From Gordonia shandongensis DSM 45094 (GTDB lineage: Bacteria; Actinomycetota; Actinomycetes; Mycobacteriales; Mycobacteriaceae): 64,000 bases of DNA. The position numbers were made by a program, and so were the translations under genes. Of this stretch, positions 1 through 8,831 are shown in pieces. The DNA lies in assembly GCF_000423025.1 (NCBI RefSeq), contig NZ_AUHE01000001.1, positions 248,001-312,000 of the forward strand, given 5' to 3'. Numbering within the stretch: position 1 is the stretch's first letter; each line of letters opens with the position of its first letter. The notes under the pieces are model-generated. The model saw nothing but the letters and a program-made list of their open reading frames with translations. It ran no database searches and was not told the DNA's origin.

Positions 1-1791
1 GAGCACCGTCGAGAGCAGGATGCCGTCGCCGGCCATCGTCTGGCGGGCCGCATCGTCGGACGCCTTGCGGAGGAAGGGCGCCGACGCGCCCGGTGTCAGC
101 CCCTGCAGCAGGACGCGGGCGTCGCCCACGTTCACCGACGCCCACTGTCCGCCGACCACCCTGCGGACGCCGGGCACCGCGCGGACCTCGTCGGCGACCT
201 CCGGTTGGAGCGCCGGCCCCAGGGGCACTTCGTCGGCACCGCGCGACGACACGTAGAAGTCGGGGTCGTCGAGTCCGTCGAGCGAATGCCCGATCGAACC
301 GACGAGATTGTCGAGCGATCCCGAGATGCCCATGCCGACGGCGACGGCCACCGTCACCGTCATCACCGTGGCCCACACCCGTCGGGGCGCCCGCTCGGCG
401 TTCACCGCCGCCAGCGTCCCCGGCCCCGACCAGCGGGACGCGACGAACACCACGGCCCGCACGAGCAGGGTCGTCGCCGCGAAGCAGACGAGCAGCGCAC
501 CGGCGGCGTAGACGGCGCCCGCCAGGATCGCGCCGCGCCCCTCGACCACATCGGTCATCACCCACGACCCCGCGAGCAGGGCGGCTCCCAGCACGCCGCT
601 CACCGCGAGCAGCCCGGCCGCCGGCGGCTTGGAGTCGGCTGCGGCGCCGGGCACCATCGCCTCCACCGGGGCCACCGCGAAGACCGATCGTGCCGCCAGC
701 ACGGTCGCTCCGACGCAGGCGGCGACGCACGCGAGAGTCGCGGCGACCGGCGCATATGCGGGCAGGTGGTAGCCGATCGGGATCCCGACCGAGTCGGCGG
801 AGTCCGGGAGTCGACCCAGGATCCACCGTCCGATGACGATCCCCACCGGGACGCCGATCACCCCGCCGACGAGGCCGAGGACCGCTGCCTCGGCGAGCAG
901 ATCGCCGACCAGGTGGCGACGTCGGGCGCCCAGGGCCCGCAACATCGCCATCGACTGGCGGCGCGAGGCGACGGCCATGTTCATCATGTTGAAGACGAGG
1001 AACGCCGCGATGACCAGCGACACCATCGACACCAGGAGCGTCGAGTCGTGGGTCACCGATGCGGCGACCTCCGTCTGCTTGACGCGGAAGTCGGGGTCGA
1101 GCACCGCGGCGCGACCGCCGACGGCGTCGCGGACCGCGTCGGTCAGCTGGGCCTTCCCCACCCCGCTCTCGGGGACGATCAGCAGTGAGTCGACGGCATC
1201 GTCGAGGCCCGCGAGCCGCTGCGCCAATCCCAGATAGGCGAAGACGAAGCGGCCGCCGAGCACCCCGGCGGCGTCGTCGACCACCCCGAGGACCTCGACG
1301 TCGACGCCTGCGATCGTCACGTGGTCGCCGCGGTGCAGTCCGGTCGCGGCGCCGACCAGGATGCCGTCGTCCGTGCGGTCGGTGGAGAACTCGTCGCCGG
1401 AGCCCTCGACCGCGCGGCGCAGGTCGCCGGACAGCGCGGTCACGTTGAAGTCCGACCCCAGCAGCAGCGTCGGCCGGTCGTCGATGACGACGGTGCTGCG
1501 CACCAGCGGCACCACCGCGGCCGCGTCGGGGACCTCGCGACGCAGTTCGCCGGCCAGCGATGCGTCGACCCCGGTGTCGGTGATGCCCGCGACCTCGACG
1601 GTGGCGTCACCGGAGATCGCCTCGTCGAACACCCGGACCGATTCCGACATCGACCCGTAGGTGCCCAGCACGGCCACCAGCAGCGCCGACGACACGACGA
1701 CGACCACCAGTGACGTCAGCACCCGGAGTCGGTGCCCGGCCAGTTCGCGGAGGTTGAGGATCCGGACGCGCGTGAGGCCTGCCCCGATCAT
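1..1791 (-). CDS. FtsX/MacB-type ABC transporter permease, C-terminus cut by window edge
   Basis: Integral membrane half of an ABC exporter of the MacB/LolCDE/FtsX type. The reading frame is open from the ATG at 1791 to base 1 (597 residues, no stop), so the C-terminus lies outside the window. A first membrane helix (about residues 23–44) is followed by an extracytoplasmic region of some 200 residues. A cluster of helices typical of the FtsX domain starts near residue 240, and further hydrophobic segments lie near 350, 395, 425 and 470. It begins 30 nt after the ATPase gene stops, so the two should be co-expressed. Substrate is unknown; lipids, peptides or lipoproteins are typical of the family. 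Confidence 0.85.
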   Translation of the reverse strand, partial: MIGAGLTRVRILNLRELAGHRLRVLTSLVVVVVSSALLVAVLGTYGSMSESVRVFDEAISGDATVEVAGITDTGVDASLAGELRREVPDAAAVVPLVRSTVVIDDRPTLLLGSDFNVTALSGDLRRAVEGSGDEFSTDRTDDGILVGAATGLHRGDHVTIAGVDVEVLGVVDDAAGVLGGRFVFAYLGLAQRLAGLDDAVDSLLIVPESGVGKAQLTDAVRDAVGGRAAVLDPDFRVKQTEVAASVTHDSTLLVSMVSLVIAAFLVFNMMNMAVASRRQSMAMLRALGARRRHLVGDLLAEAAVLGLVGGVIGVPVGIVIGRWILGRLPDSADSVGIPIGYHLPAYAPVAATLACVAACVGATVLAARSVFAVAPVEAMVPGAAADSKPPAAGLLAVSGVLGAALLAGSWVMTDVVEGRGAILAGAVYAAGALLVCFAATTLLVRAVVFVASRWSGPGTLAAVNAERAPRRVWATVMTVTVAVAVGMGISGSLDNLVGSIGHSLDGLDDPDFYVSSRGADEVPLGPALQPEVADEVRAVPGVRRVVGGQWASVNVGDARVLLQGLTPGASAPFLRKASDDAARQTMAGDGILLSTVL

Positions 1792-1821
1792 GCGCGTCCC
1801 CTCATGCCGGCTCGTCCCATG

Positions 1822-2511
1822 TCAGTCGGCGATCCTGCCGTCGCGGACCGTGACCACTCTGTCGCAGACCTGCGCGGCCGCATCGTCGTGGGTCACCATG
1901 AGCACGAGGCGGTCGGGGTCGTCGTGCGCCACTTCGGCGAGGAGGGCCAGCACGTCTGCGCCGGTCGCGGAGTCGAGGTTTCCGGTGGGTTCGTCGGCCA
2001 GCAGGATCGTCGGATCCATCATCAGCGATCGGGCGATCGCCACCCGCTGCATCTGGCCGCCCGACAGTTCCGACGGCCGGTGGTCGACCCGACCGCCGAG
2101 GCCCACCCGGTCGAGGAGTTCGACGGCCCGCGGCCGCGCCTTGCGCAGCGACTGCGAGTCGAGGAGCCGCGGCAGGGCGACGTTCTCCCACGCCGACAGG
2201 GTCGGGACCAGGTTGAAGAACTGGAAGATGAAACCGACGCGGTGACGCCGGAACGCCGAGGACTCGTCGTCGGAGAGGTCCGCCAGGTCGGTGCCGTCGA
2301 CGGAGATGGTGCCCGAGGTCGGGGTGTCGAGGGCCCCGATGATGTGCAGGAGGGTCGATTTGCCCGCACCGGACGGGCCGACGACCGAGACGAACTGCCC
2401 GCCGTCGAGACTCAGCGAGGCCCCGTCCAGCGCCCGCACCGTCTCGGTGCCCATCCGATACTCGCGAACCAGGTCCACGGCGTCGACGACGGCCACCTGT
2501 GCACTCCTCAT
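1822..2511 (-). CDS. ABC transporter ATP-binding protein (MacB/LolD family)
   Basis: Nucleotide-binding subunit (229 aa) partnering the permease just downstream. Walker A GPSGAGKST is at about residues 45–53, a Q-loop near 98, the LSGGQ signature at 150–154, Walker B ILLADE at 170–175 and the H-loop THD near 205. The insert around FNLVPTLSAWENV is characteristic of the LolD/MacB subfamily. The frame stays open further upstream, but the ATG at 2511 is preferred because similarity begins there and it lies 10 nt after the stop of the preceding gene. Usual family length is 220–240 aa. Confidence 0.92.
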   Translation of the reverse strand: MRSAQVAVVDAVDLVREYRMGTETVRALDGASLSLDGGQFVSVVGPSGAGKSTLLHIIGALDTPTSGTISVDGTDLADLSDDESSAFRRHRVGFIFQFFNLVPTLSAWENVALPRLLDSQSLRKARPRAVELLDRVGLGGRVDHRPSELSGGQMQRVAIARSLMMDPTILLADEPTGNLDSATGADVLALLAEVAHDDPDRLVLMVTHDDAAAQVCDRVVTVRDGRIAD

Positions 2512-2521
2512 CCGGCGCGCG

Positions 2522-3622
2522 TCAGGGCGCGGCCCACACCCCCGTCGCCCAGAACTCCTCGATCGCCCGCGTGGGCGGTGCGAGATCGAGGCGCTGCTCG
2601 GCGACCCATTGATCGTTGAAGTAGGTGTGATCATATCGGTCGCCGTCGTCGCACAGGAGCGTTACGACGCTGCCGGACTGCCCGGCGGCGACCATGTCGG
2701 CGATCACCGAGCAGACGCCCCACAGGTTGGTGCCGGTGGAGCCGCCGACGCGACGGCCCAACTTCTCGCTGAGGAACCGCATCGCGGCCACCGACCCGGC
2801 GTCGGGCACTCCGACCATCCGGTCGATCACCTGGGAGACGAACGACGGCTCCACTCGGGGACGGCCGATCCCCTCGATGCGCGATGCCGTCGGTGAGGTC
2901 AGCGACCCGTCTCCGCTCTCGTAGGCGGGCAGGAACACGGAGTTCTCGACGTCCACCACGCACAGTCTGCTGGGGTGACGCCGGTAGCGGATGTATCGGC
3001 CGAAGGTGGCCGATGTTCCTCCGGTGCCCGCGCCGACGACGATCCACGCCGGGATCGGATGCCGTTCGAGCTCCAGCTGGCGGAACACCGATTCGGCGAT
3101 GTTGTTGTTCCCGCGCCAGTCGGTGGCGCGTTCGGCCATCGTGAACTGGTCGATGAAGTGGCCGCCGAGTTCGGCTTCGAGCCGTTGGGCCACCGAGTAG
3201 ATCTCCGACGGCGAGTCGACGAAGTGGCAGGTGCCGCCCTGCGCCTCGATCAACTGCGTCTTGCGGGGCGACGTCCCGGCGACCATCACCGCGATGAACG
3301 GAACCCCGATGAGCTTCGCGAAGTAGGCCTCGGAGACGGCGGTCGACCCGGAGGACGCCTCGATGACGGTCGTCTGCGGACCGATCCACCCGTTCACCAG
3401 GCCGTACAGGAACAGTGACCGCGCCAGCCGATGTTTGAGCGAGCCGGTGGGGTGCGTCGACTCGTCTTTGAGGTACAGGTCGATCCCCGCGTCCGCGGCC
3501 CAACCGGGGAGATCGACCGTCAACAGGTGGGTGTCGGCGCTGCGTCGGGCGTCGGCGTCGATGACCTGGACCGCGTGATCGGCCCAGTCGCGGTCGGCGG
3601 ATCGTTCGACGACGCGGGTCAC
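2522..3622 (-). CDS. cds1: PLP-dependent cysteine desulfhydrase/synthase-like enzyme (Cds1 family)
   Basis: Fold-type II PLP enzyme of 366 aa resembling M. tuberculosis Rv3684 (Cds1), which cleaves L-cysteine to pyruvate, ammonia and hydrogen sulfide. The Schiff-base lysine is expected at K63 in the motif [10 protein letters not shown]. The substrate loop EASSGST is at 89–94 and the phosphate-binding glycine loop GAGTGGT at 197–203. The segment [14 protein letters not shown] is distinctive for this subgroup rather than for ordinary CysK or CysM. It is followed after 10 nt by the ABC exporter pair. Assignment to desulfhydrase rather than synthase is inferred from remembered similarity only. 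Confidence 0.75.
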   Translation of the reverse strand: MTRVVERSADRDWADHAVQVIDADARRSADTHLLTVDLPGWAADAGIDLYLKDESTHPTGSLKHRLARSLFLYGLVNGWIGPQTTVIEASSGSTAVSEAYFAKLIGVPFIAVMVAGTSPRKTQLIEAQGGTCHFVDSPSEIYSVAQRLEAELGGHFIDQFTMAERATDWRGNNNIAESVFRQLELERHPIPAWIVVGAGTGGTSATFGRYIRYRRHPSRLCVVDVENSVFLPAYESGDGSLTSPTASRIEGIGRPRVEPSFVSQVIDRMVGVPDAGSVAAMRFLSEKLGRRVGGSTGTNLWGVCSVIADMVAAGQSGSVVTLLCDDGDRYDHTYFNDQWVAEQRLDLAPPTRAIEEFWATGVWAAP

Positions 3623-3624
3623 GG

Positions 3625-3945
3625 TCAGTTCTCGCGGCCGCTGAGTCGGGCGTGGAGGTCGTCGCGCTGTGCCTGCCGGCGGGCGTCCACCGCGGCGATC
3701 TGCGCGTTGACCCGCAGTCGGAGGGGTTTGAACAGGAGCAGGCCGAGCGGCAGTGCGACCAGCACGCCGAAGGCCGCGGCCGCCACGAACGGAACGTCGA
3801 CGCCGACTGCTCTGCCGCCGTAGAAGATGACCGCGCCGATCGCCACGACCAGCGCGATGCGCGCCACGGTGTACGCCAGCAGCGCGAGGACGAGGTTCTT
3901 GGTCGACGCCGGGACGGCACCGTTCTCGGGACGCGAGTCAGTCAT
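3625..3945 (-). CDS. DUF4229-type small membrane protein
   Basis: A 106-aa protein with two hydrophobic helices (about 17–42 and 50–72), the second followed by the basic stretch [10 protein letters not shown] and a charged, probably cytosolic, C-terminal helix rich in Arg, Gln and Ala. This matches the actinobacterial DUF4229 family, which usually sits near cytochrome c maturation genes as here. An open frame extends back to 4092, but the ATG at 3945 gives the family's normal N-terminus, and the upstream part has non-coding character. It ends 2 nt before the Cds1-like gene, so the four minus-strand genes may form one transcript. Function unknown. Confidence 0.7.
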   Translation of the reverse strand: MTDSRPENGAVPASTKNLVLALLAYTVARIALVVAIGAVIFYGGRAVGVDVPFVAAAAFGVLVALPLGLLLFKPLRLRVNAQIAAVDARRQAQRDDLHARLSGREN

Positions 3946-4109
3946 GCCACCAGAGTAACGACTCCGGGGCCCCACCAGCGAATACCCCGTTCGGACGACC
4001 GGTCCGGACAGGGCGCCCAACCGGGCCATTGGCCCCTCATCGGGCATTACGGACTCTTTACCAACGCCTGACTGTTCGAGCAACCGGCACATTCGCGTGT
4101 ATCTGTGGA

Positions 4110-4142
4110 GTCACCGGCGACACGCCCCCCGTCACCGGTGAC
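4110..4142. promoter_or_regulatory. Pair of GTCACCGGYGAC dyads upstream of the BldC-type gene
   Basis: GTCACCGGCGAC at 4110–4121 and the perfect palindrome GTCACCGGTGAC at 4131–4142 are spaced 21 bp apart, two helical turns. They lie in the divergent region between the DUF4229 gene and the BldC-like regulator, ending 23 bp before its start codon. Two phased dyads suggest a regulator-binding site, possibly autoregulatory. No known motif is recognised. Confidence 0.4.
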
Positions 4143-4165
4143 CGCACGAAATGAGGAGAGTCTCC

Positions 4166-4390
4166 ATGACCGCACTCGCCGACAACGCCGCCGACAACGC
4201 CGGGATGATCACTCCGGCGATGGCGACGCAGCACAACCTGACTCCCGGTCAGGTCGCCGCGATGTTCAACGTGAACCCCAAGACGGTGGCCCGGTGGGCG
4301 TCCTCGGGCGTCCTCAAGTCGATCCGCACCCCGGGCGGCCATCGCCGCTTCCGCGAGGCCGACGTCGTGGAGCTGCTGAACCGCTCCTGA
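4166..4390 (+). CDS. BldC-family MerR-like DNA-binding regulator
   Basis: A 74-aa protein that is almost only a winged helix-turn-helix. LTPGQVAAMFNVNPKTVARWA (recognition helix) and the wing GGHRRFRE at residues about 25–70 closely resemble Streptomyces BldC. The start is set by AGGAGAG (4154–4160), 5 nt before the ATG at 4166; an earlier in-frame ATG at 4151 overlaps that ribosome-binding site and is unlikely. BldC proteins bind repeated sites cooperatively and control development or stress genes. The target here is unknown, but the dyads just upstream are candidates. Confidence 0.85.
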   Translation: MTALADNAADNAGMITPAMATQHNLTPGQVAAMFNVNPKTVARWASSGVLKSIRTPGGHRRFREADVVELLNRS

Positions 4391-4449
4391 CCGCCGCCCC
4401 GGCGTCCTCCCGATCCGGGTACCGTGGGGGTCGAGGAGGTGCCGGACCC

Positions 4450-4623
4450 ATGGCTTATCTGTTCGCGATCGCGATCATCGCCGCGACCGTCTACATCTCG
4501 TGGCGCCTGGTCCAGACTCGTGCGCACGACCAGCAGGAGCCGTCGATCACGCCGCGGCGCCGGGTGGCGCCGCGCGGGCCGGACGACGATCCGGATTTCC
4601 TGCGCAGCCTCGACGACCGCTGA
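4450..4623 (+). CDS. Small single-pass membrane protein, unknown function
   Basis: A 57-aa protein. An N-terminal helix of about 20 hydrophobic residues (AYLFAIAIIAATVYISW) is followed by a polar tail containing DDDPDFLRSLDDR. The start ATG at 4450 is preceded by a strong GGAGGTG (4435–4441). It lies 59 nt after the BldC-like gene and converges on ccsB. The coupling of a good ribosome-binding site with a conserved acidic tail argues that it is real. I do not recognise a family. Confidence 0.6.
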   Translation: MAYLFAIAIIAATVYISWRLVQTRAHDQQEPSITPRRRVAPRGPDDDPDFLRSLDDR

Positions 4624-4640
4624 ATCCGCGCCGGTCTCCC

Positions 4641-4658
4641 GACCCCCGCATCGGGGTC
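4641..4658. terminator. Candidate bidirectional terminator hairpin
   Basis: GACCCC (4641–4646) pairs with GGGGTC (4653–4658) around a 6-nt loop in the 42-nt gap between the convergent small membrane gene (ends 4623) and ccsB (ends 4666). There is no U-tract, as is common in high-GC actinobacteria. Confidence 0.4.
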
Positions 4659-4665
4659 TCCTGTG

Positions 4666-5700
4666 TCAGAGTCCGGCGTACGAGTGCAGGCCGGAGACGA
4701 CCAGGTTGATGATGAACAGGTTGAACAGCAGTGCCACGAATCCGGCGACGCTGATCCAGGCCGCCGCGTTGCGCCAGCCCGCGGTGGCGCGGGCGTGCAG
4801 GTACGCGGCGTAGATCACCCAGGCGATGAACGACACCGTCTCCTTGGGGTCCCAACCCCAGAACCGGCCCCATGACGCCTCCGCCCAGATGGCGCCGCAG
4901 ATGATGCCGATGCCGAACAGCGGGAAGCCGATCACCGTGCACCGGTAGGCGGCCTTGTCGAGCGCTTCGGCGCTGGGCAGGTGGTCCACCAGTCGACGGA
5001 AGAACGCGCCGGCACCGGTCGCGGACTCGTCCGAGCCGAGGGACGGCCAGCGGTTCTTGACCAGGTACAGCACGCTGGCGACGCCGGCGACGAAGAGCAC
5101 GCCGGTGGCGATCGAGATGATCGAGACGTGGATGGCCAGCCAGTACGACTTGAGCGCCGGGACCACGGGGGCGGCCTGCGTGTACAGGAACTTCCCACCG
5201 ATGAACATCAGCAGGACCACCGGGATCAGCAGGAAGCTGAGCAGTGGCCGCCACTGCTGTTTGCGGAGGAAGACGACGCCCGCGACGACGGCTGCCAGGC
5301 AGGTCAGCGAGATGAACTCGTACATGTTGCCCCACGGGGCGCGATCGGTGGCGAAGCCGCGGGTCGCGACCGATCCGATGTGCGCGACCAGGCCGACGAT
5401 GATGACCGCGAAGGCCATCGACCCGAGACGTTCGCCGGCCGAGACGCGGTCCTGCGGACCGGACACCCGCCCGGGTACGCGATCGTCCACGGCCGTGCCG
5501 CCGGATCCGCGCGATGCACCCGTGCCGGCGCCGACCAGTTCGGCCTGCGTCTCGCGGGCGCCGATGCGGGCGAACCGCGCGGCGCCGAGCGCCATCAGGA
5601 ACAGCACCATGGCGATCACGTAGACCGTGATGCTCGTGGCGTACAGCCAGTCCGAGTATCGCGCGAGCGTCTCGTTGACGTATCCGGCCGAGTCGTTCAT
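4666..5700 (-). CDS. ccsB: Cytochrome c biogenesis protein CcsB (haem handling, System II)
   Basis: Membrane protein of 344 aa with about eight hydrophobic helices. It works with ResB to export haem and ligate it to apocytochrome c outside the membrane. The haem-binding WWD-type segment FWGWDPKETVSF is at about 280–291, and GNMYEF near the middle is also typical of the family. It is the last gene of the minus-strand haem/cytochrome array, 43 nt after resB. A polar Gly/Arg-rich stretch after the first helix resembles the loop seen in actinobacterial homologues. Confidence 0.93.
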   Translation of the reverse strand: MNDSAGYVNETLARYSDWLYATSITVYVIAMVLFLMALGAARFARIGARETQAELVGAGTGASRGSGGTAVDDRVPGRVSGPQDRVSAGERLGSMAFAVIIVGLVAHIGSVATRGFATDRAPWGNMYEFISLTCLAAVVAGVVFLRKQQWRPLLSFLLIPVVLLMFIGGKFLYTQAAPVVPALKSYWLAIHVSIISIATGVLFVAGVASVLYLVKNRWPSLGSDESATGAGAFFRRLVDHLPSAEALDKAAYRCTVIGFPLFGIGIICGAIWAEASWGRFWGWDPKETVSFIAWVIYAAYLHARATAGWRNAAAWISVAGFVALLFNLFIINLVVSGLHSYAGL

Positions 5701-5743
5701 GAACCGATCCTCATCTCATCGCCCATCGGAGCGTGGTCCGCCA

Positions 5744-7378
5744 TCACAGTTTGGTCCGTTCGGTGCGGCCGTCGGCGAACAGACCGCGTGCCTGCTCCTC
5801 GAAGCCGTCGCCCCAGCCAGCCTGATCCGTGCGGGCCAGCCCGGCAACCTCTACTACACTACGTCGTTCATCGTCGTCGGCACCAGGTGTGATCCGCGCC
5901 CAGATCCGGCGACGCCGGATCATCAACGAGATCACCAGGCCGACGACCATCGCGATCGCCGAGATCAGCACACCGGTCTGGGCCGGATCGTTGGAGACCT
6001 GGATCGAGACCCAGCGCTGGTAGCCGTCGAACCGGACGGTGACCCCGTCCGGCAGCGCGGTCTGCTCGCCGAGTGCGAGGTTCACCGACGTCCGCTGCTT
6101 GAGTCGCCCCTGGTCGATCAGCTGCTGGTCGAGGGTGTACACGTTCTGCGGCCGACCGGTGTCCAGACCGGTGTCGCCCTCGTAGATGCGAACCGCGACG
6201 TAGGGCTTGTCGGGGACCGGCGACGCCGAGTCCAACAGACCCTCCTGCGGGAAGACCGCATCGGGTGCGAACAGTCCCTCGAGCGCCACCTGGTGCTTAC
6301 GCCGCTGATCCTCATCGGGGTACATGCCGGCCGGCGTGTCGAAACGGACCGCGCCCTCCGAGAGCATCGTCTCCGTCGACTGCGGGACGAACACCGTGGT
6401 CTCGGTGCGCTTCTCACCGTTCGGGAAGGTCACCGTGAAGGTGGGGGCGAACCCGTTGCCGAGCACGTACACCCGGCTGCCGGCGATCCGCAGCGGCCGG
6501 TTCACCTGGACCTGCGTGGTGTCCCATTCGTCGGGCGGTGCGGAGACGTCGGTCGTGTACCGCATCTTCGCGTCGTACATCGCGGGCTGTCCGCTCGGCA
6601 GGAAGTCGGCGTCGAAGTGATCGACGCGGATGCAGAACGGGTCCATCCCGGTGCCGTCGACCATCGCCCCCGACCGGAACGAGTCGTACACGGCGGTCGA
6701 CGTGTTGCACATGACCTGCTCTCCGTCGGCGACGAGGCTGCGGGTGCCCTCGTAACCCCACAGCTTGCCGACCGCAATGGTGATGAGCAGTGCGAGCAGC
6801 GCGAAGTGGAAGACGAGGTTGCCGAACTCGCGCAGGTACCCCTTCTCGGCCGACACCTCCACCGCGCCCCGCGGATACCGGTCCGACGGCTCCACCGTCC
6901 GGACCGTCGTCCGCCAGCCGCGCAGGTTCTTCTCGATGCGCTCGGCGATCAGCTCGGGTTCGCCGTCGACGGTCTCGGAGATGTGGCGCGGCATCCGGCG
7001 CAGGTTGCGGGGCGCCTTGACCGGCGCGGTCCGCAGCGCCTTGTAGTGCTCCCACGTGCGCGGGGTGAGGCAGCCGACGAGCGAGACGAACAGCAGGACG
7101 TAGATCGCCGTGAACCACGACGAGGAGAACACGTCGAACAGTTGGAGGCGGTCCATCCACTCGCCGACGGTGCCCTTGTCGGCGATGTACTCGAGCGTCT
7201 TGCCCTCGTTGAGGTCCCGTTGCGGCAGCAGCGCGCCGGGAATCGCGGCGAGCGCGAGCAGGAAGAGCAGCGCCAGCGCCGTCCGCATGGAGGTCAGGCC
7301 GCGCCACGCCTTGCGAAGCGGGGTCACGACCAGTCGTGAGAAGAGATTCTGTTTCACGGGGTCACTCGAATCGGTCAC
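5744..7378 (-). CDS. resB: Cytochrome c biogenesis protein ResB
   Basis: Partner of CcsB in System II cytochrome c maturation, 544 aa. Three hydrophobic segments lie in the first half (about 29–47, 88–105, 185–205). A large extracytoplasmic domain follows, and a final helix lies near 470–490, ending in a basic cytosolic tail. The start is GTG at 7378 (MTDSSDPVKQ). The first codons lie inside a 13-nt tandem duplication, and the gap to ccdA contains a second array, so spacing between the two genes may vary among strains. Confidence 0.93.
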   Translation of the reverse strand: MTDSSDPVKQNLFSRLVVTPLRKAWRGLTSMRTALALLFLLALAAIPGALLPQRDLNEGKTLEYIADKGTVGEWMDRLQLFDVFSSSWFTAIYVLLFVSLVGCLTPRTWEHYKALRTAPVKAPRNLRRMPRHISETVDGEPELIAERIEKNLRGWRTTVRTVEPSDRYPRGAVEVSAEKGYLREFGNLVFHFALLALLITIAVGKLWGYEGTRSLVADGEQVMCNTSTAVYDSFRSGAMVDGTGMDPFCIRVDHFDADFLPSGQPAMYDAKMRYTTDVSAPPDEWDTTQVQVNRPLRIAGSRVYVLGNGFAPTFTVTFPNGEKRTETTVFVPQSTETMLSEGAVRFDTPAGMYPDEDQRRKHQVALEGLFAPDAVFPQEGLLDSASPVPDKPYVAVRIYEGDTGLDTGRPQNVYTLDQQLIDQGRLKQRTSVNLALGEQTALPDGVTVRFDGYQRWVSIQVSNDPAQTGVLISAIAMVVGLVISLMIRRRRIWARITPGADDDERRSVVEVAGLARTDQAGWGDGFEEQARGLFADGRTERTKL

Positions 7379-7383
7379 TCGAA
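7358..7383. repeat. 13-nt tandem duplication at the resB start
   Basis: Two units, 7358–7370 and 7371–7383, agree at 11 of 13 bases (core GGTCACTCGAA). The second unit contains the GTG start codon of resB. Confidence 0.7.
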
Positions 7384-7389
7384 GTCATT

Positions 7390-7423
7390 GGAACACTCAG
7401 ATCGGCGGAACACTCAGATCGGC
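7390..7423. repeat. 17-nt perfect tandem duplication containing the ccdA stop codon
   Basis: GGAACACTCAGATCGGC occurs at 7390–7406 and again at 7407–7423 without mismatch. The ccdA stop (TGA on the minus strand, 7414–7416) lies in the second plus-strand copy, and the other copy carries the same TGA just downstream. The 17-nt unit is not a multiple of three, so the duplicated stop is in a different frame. Confidence 0.9.
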
Positions 7424-8223
7424 AGCGTGATGTCGGCGAACATTTCCAGGCGGATCCAGTTGACGGCCTCGTTCCACCATCCGGTCACCAGCATGACACC
7501 GACGAGGATCATCATCGCGCCGCCGATGAGCTGGACGGTGCGCGCGTGGCGGCGCAGGAATCCGAGGCTGCGCACGGCCCACGCCGACGAGAACGCCAGA
7601 ATGATGAACGGGATGCCCAGCCCCAGGCAGTAGGCGATGACCAGCACGGTGCCGCGCGCCGCCGACGGGCCGCTGGTGCTCAGGGCGAGCATCTGCACGG
7701 CGCCGAGCGTGGCACTGCTGCACGGGATCCACCCGATGGCGAAGACGGCCCCCAGGATCGGCGCACCGACGACACCGGTGTACCGCTTGGGCGTCAGTCG
7801 ACGATCCTGCTGCAGGAACGGGACCATCCCGACGAACACCAGACCCAGGATGATGGTGATCACTCCGCCGATGCGCTGCATCCACTCCAGCCGCGAGGCG
7901 TCGAGGAACACCGACGTGACGCCGAAGATCGTGACGCTCGCCAGGACGTAGACGATCGTGAAGCCGAGGACGAACAGCGCCGCGGCGCCGCCGACCCGCC
8001 ATCGGCCGGTCTTGCGGCCCTCGCCGACACCGACCGCCGGGGCCTCCGCCCCGACCAGTCCGGCCAGATACGAGAGGTAACCGGGCACCAGCGGGACGAC
8101 GCAGGGTGACGCGAAGGAGATCAGTCCGACCAGGAGGCTGATCCCGATCGCCGGGATCAGCGCGCCGGAGGCGACGGTGCCCGCGAACGTGCCGCCCAGG
8201 TCGGCCAGGACCATCGTGGTCAT
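7414..8223 (-). CDS. ccdA: Cytochrome c biogenesis protein CcdA (transmembrane thiol transporter)
   Basis: A 269-aa membrane protein that passes electrons from cytosolic thioredoxin to the extracytoplasmic thioredoxin-like TlpA, keeping apocytochrome c cysteines reduced. The two redox cysteines are C41 (FASPCVVPLVPGY) and C168 (IGWIPCSSATLG). Six hydrophobic segments are visible. The ATG at 8223 overlaps the tlpA stop by 4 nt (ATGA), fixing the start and implying translational coupling. The stop codon is embedded in a 17-nt duplication. Confidence 0.93.
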   Translation of the reverse strand: MTTMVLADLGGTFAGTVASGALIPAIGISLLVGLISFASPCVVPLVPGYLSYLAGLVGAEAPAVGVGEGRKTGRWRVGGAAALFVLGFTIVYVLASVTIFGVTSVFLDASRLEWMQRIGGVITIILGLVFVGMVPFLQQDRRLTPKRYTGVVGAPILGAVFAIGWIPCSSATLGAVQMLALSTSGPSAARGTVLVIAYCLGLGIPFIILAFSSAWAVRSLGFLRRHARTVQLIGGAMMILVGVMLVTGWWNEAVNWIRLEMFADITLPI

Positions 8224-8831
8224 CGGCCCGGTGCCTCCTCGGCGGCCACGGCGACGACGGCGTCGCGCAGTTCGTCCTCGGTGATCGCACGCAGGTACAC
8301 GCGGGCCACCCGATGCTCGCGGTCGAGGACCACGGTGGTGGGCACCACGCCCACCGGGGTGCCGAGCGCCGCGAGGCTGGCGCCGCCGTAGTCGTAGATC
8401 GACGGGTAGCTCACGCCGCGGTCGCGGACGAAGTCCTGGGCGGTCGACCGGCTGTCGCGGAAGTCGATGCCGACGAACTGCACACCGGAGTCCTTGGTCT
8501 CCTGGTAGACCTTCTCCAGTTCGCGGAACTCCTTGCGGCACGGCGGGCACCACGAGGCCCAGATGTTCACGACGACGACCTTGCCGCGGTAGTCGCCGAG
8601 CGACACGTCCTCGCCGCCGAGGAGGTTCTCGCCGCGCACGTCCCCGATGTCCTTGCGGTCACCGGGCCCGTACTCGAGGTAGGTCTTCCCGTCGGGTGAG
8701 ACGAACTGGTTGCCGTTTCCGGTGGCGACGGCGTCATCGCCGGTCGCGCATCCGGTCAGCGCGGTGGCCGCCACCGCGACCGCGCCCACCAGGGCACCGA
8801 GCCTTCGACGGAGTGACGACACTGTCCTCAC
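8220..8831 (-). CDS. TlpA/ResA-like thioredoxin lipoprotein
   Basis: Extracytoplasmic thiol:disulfide oxidoreductase of 203 aa, likely reducing apocytochrome c haem-binding cysteines with electrons from CcdA. A signal sequence ends in a lipobox LTGC with the lipidated cysteine near residue 28. The redox motif WCPPC is at about 94–98, and the cis-proline loop appears as GVVPTTVV. GTG at 8831 overlaps the stop of the upstream phosphatase gene by 4 nt; a second GTG at 8822 is possible and only trims three residues. Confidence 0.9.
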   Translation of the reverse strand: MRTVSSLRRRLGALVGAVAVAATALTGCATGDDAVATGNGNQFVSPDGKTYLEYGPGDRKDIGDVRGENLLGGEDVSLGDYRGKVVVVNIWASWCPPCRKEFRELEKVYQETKDSGVQFVGIDFRDSRSTAQDFVRDRGVSYPSIYDYGGASLAALGTPVGVVPTTVVLDREHRVARVYLRAITEDELRDAVVAVAAEEAPGR

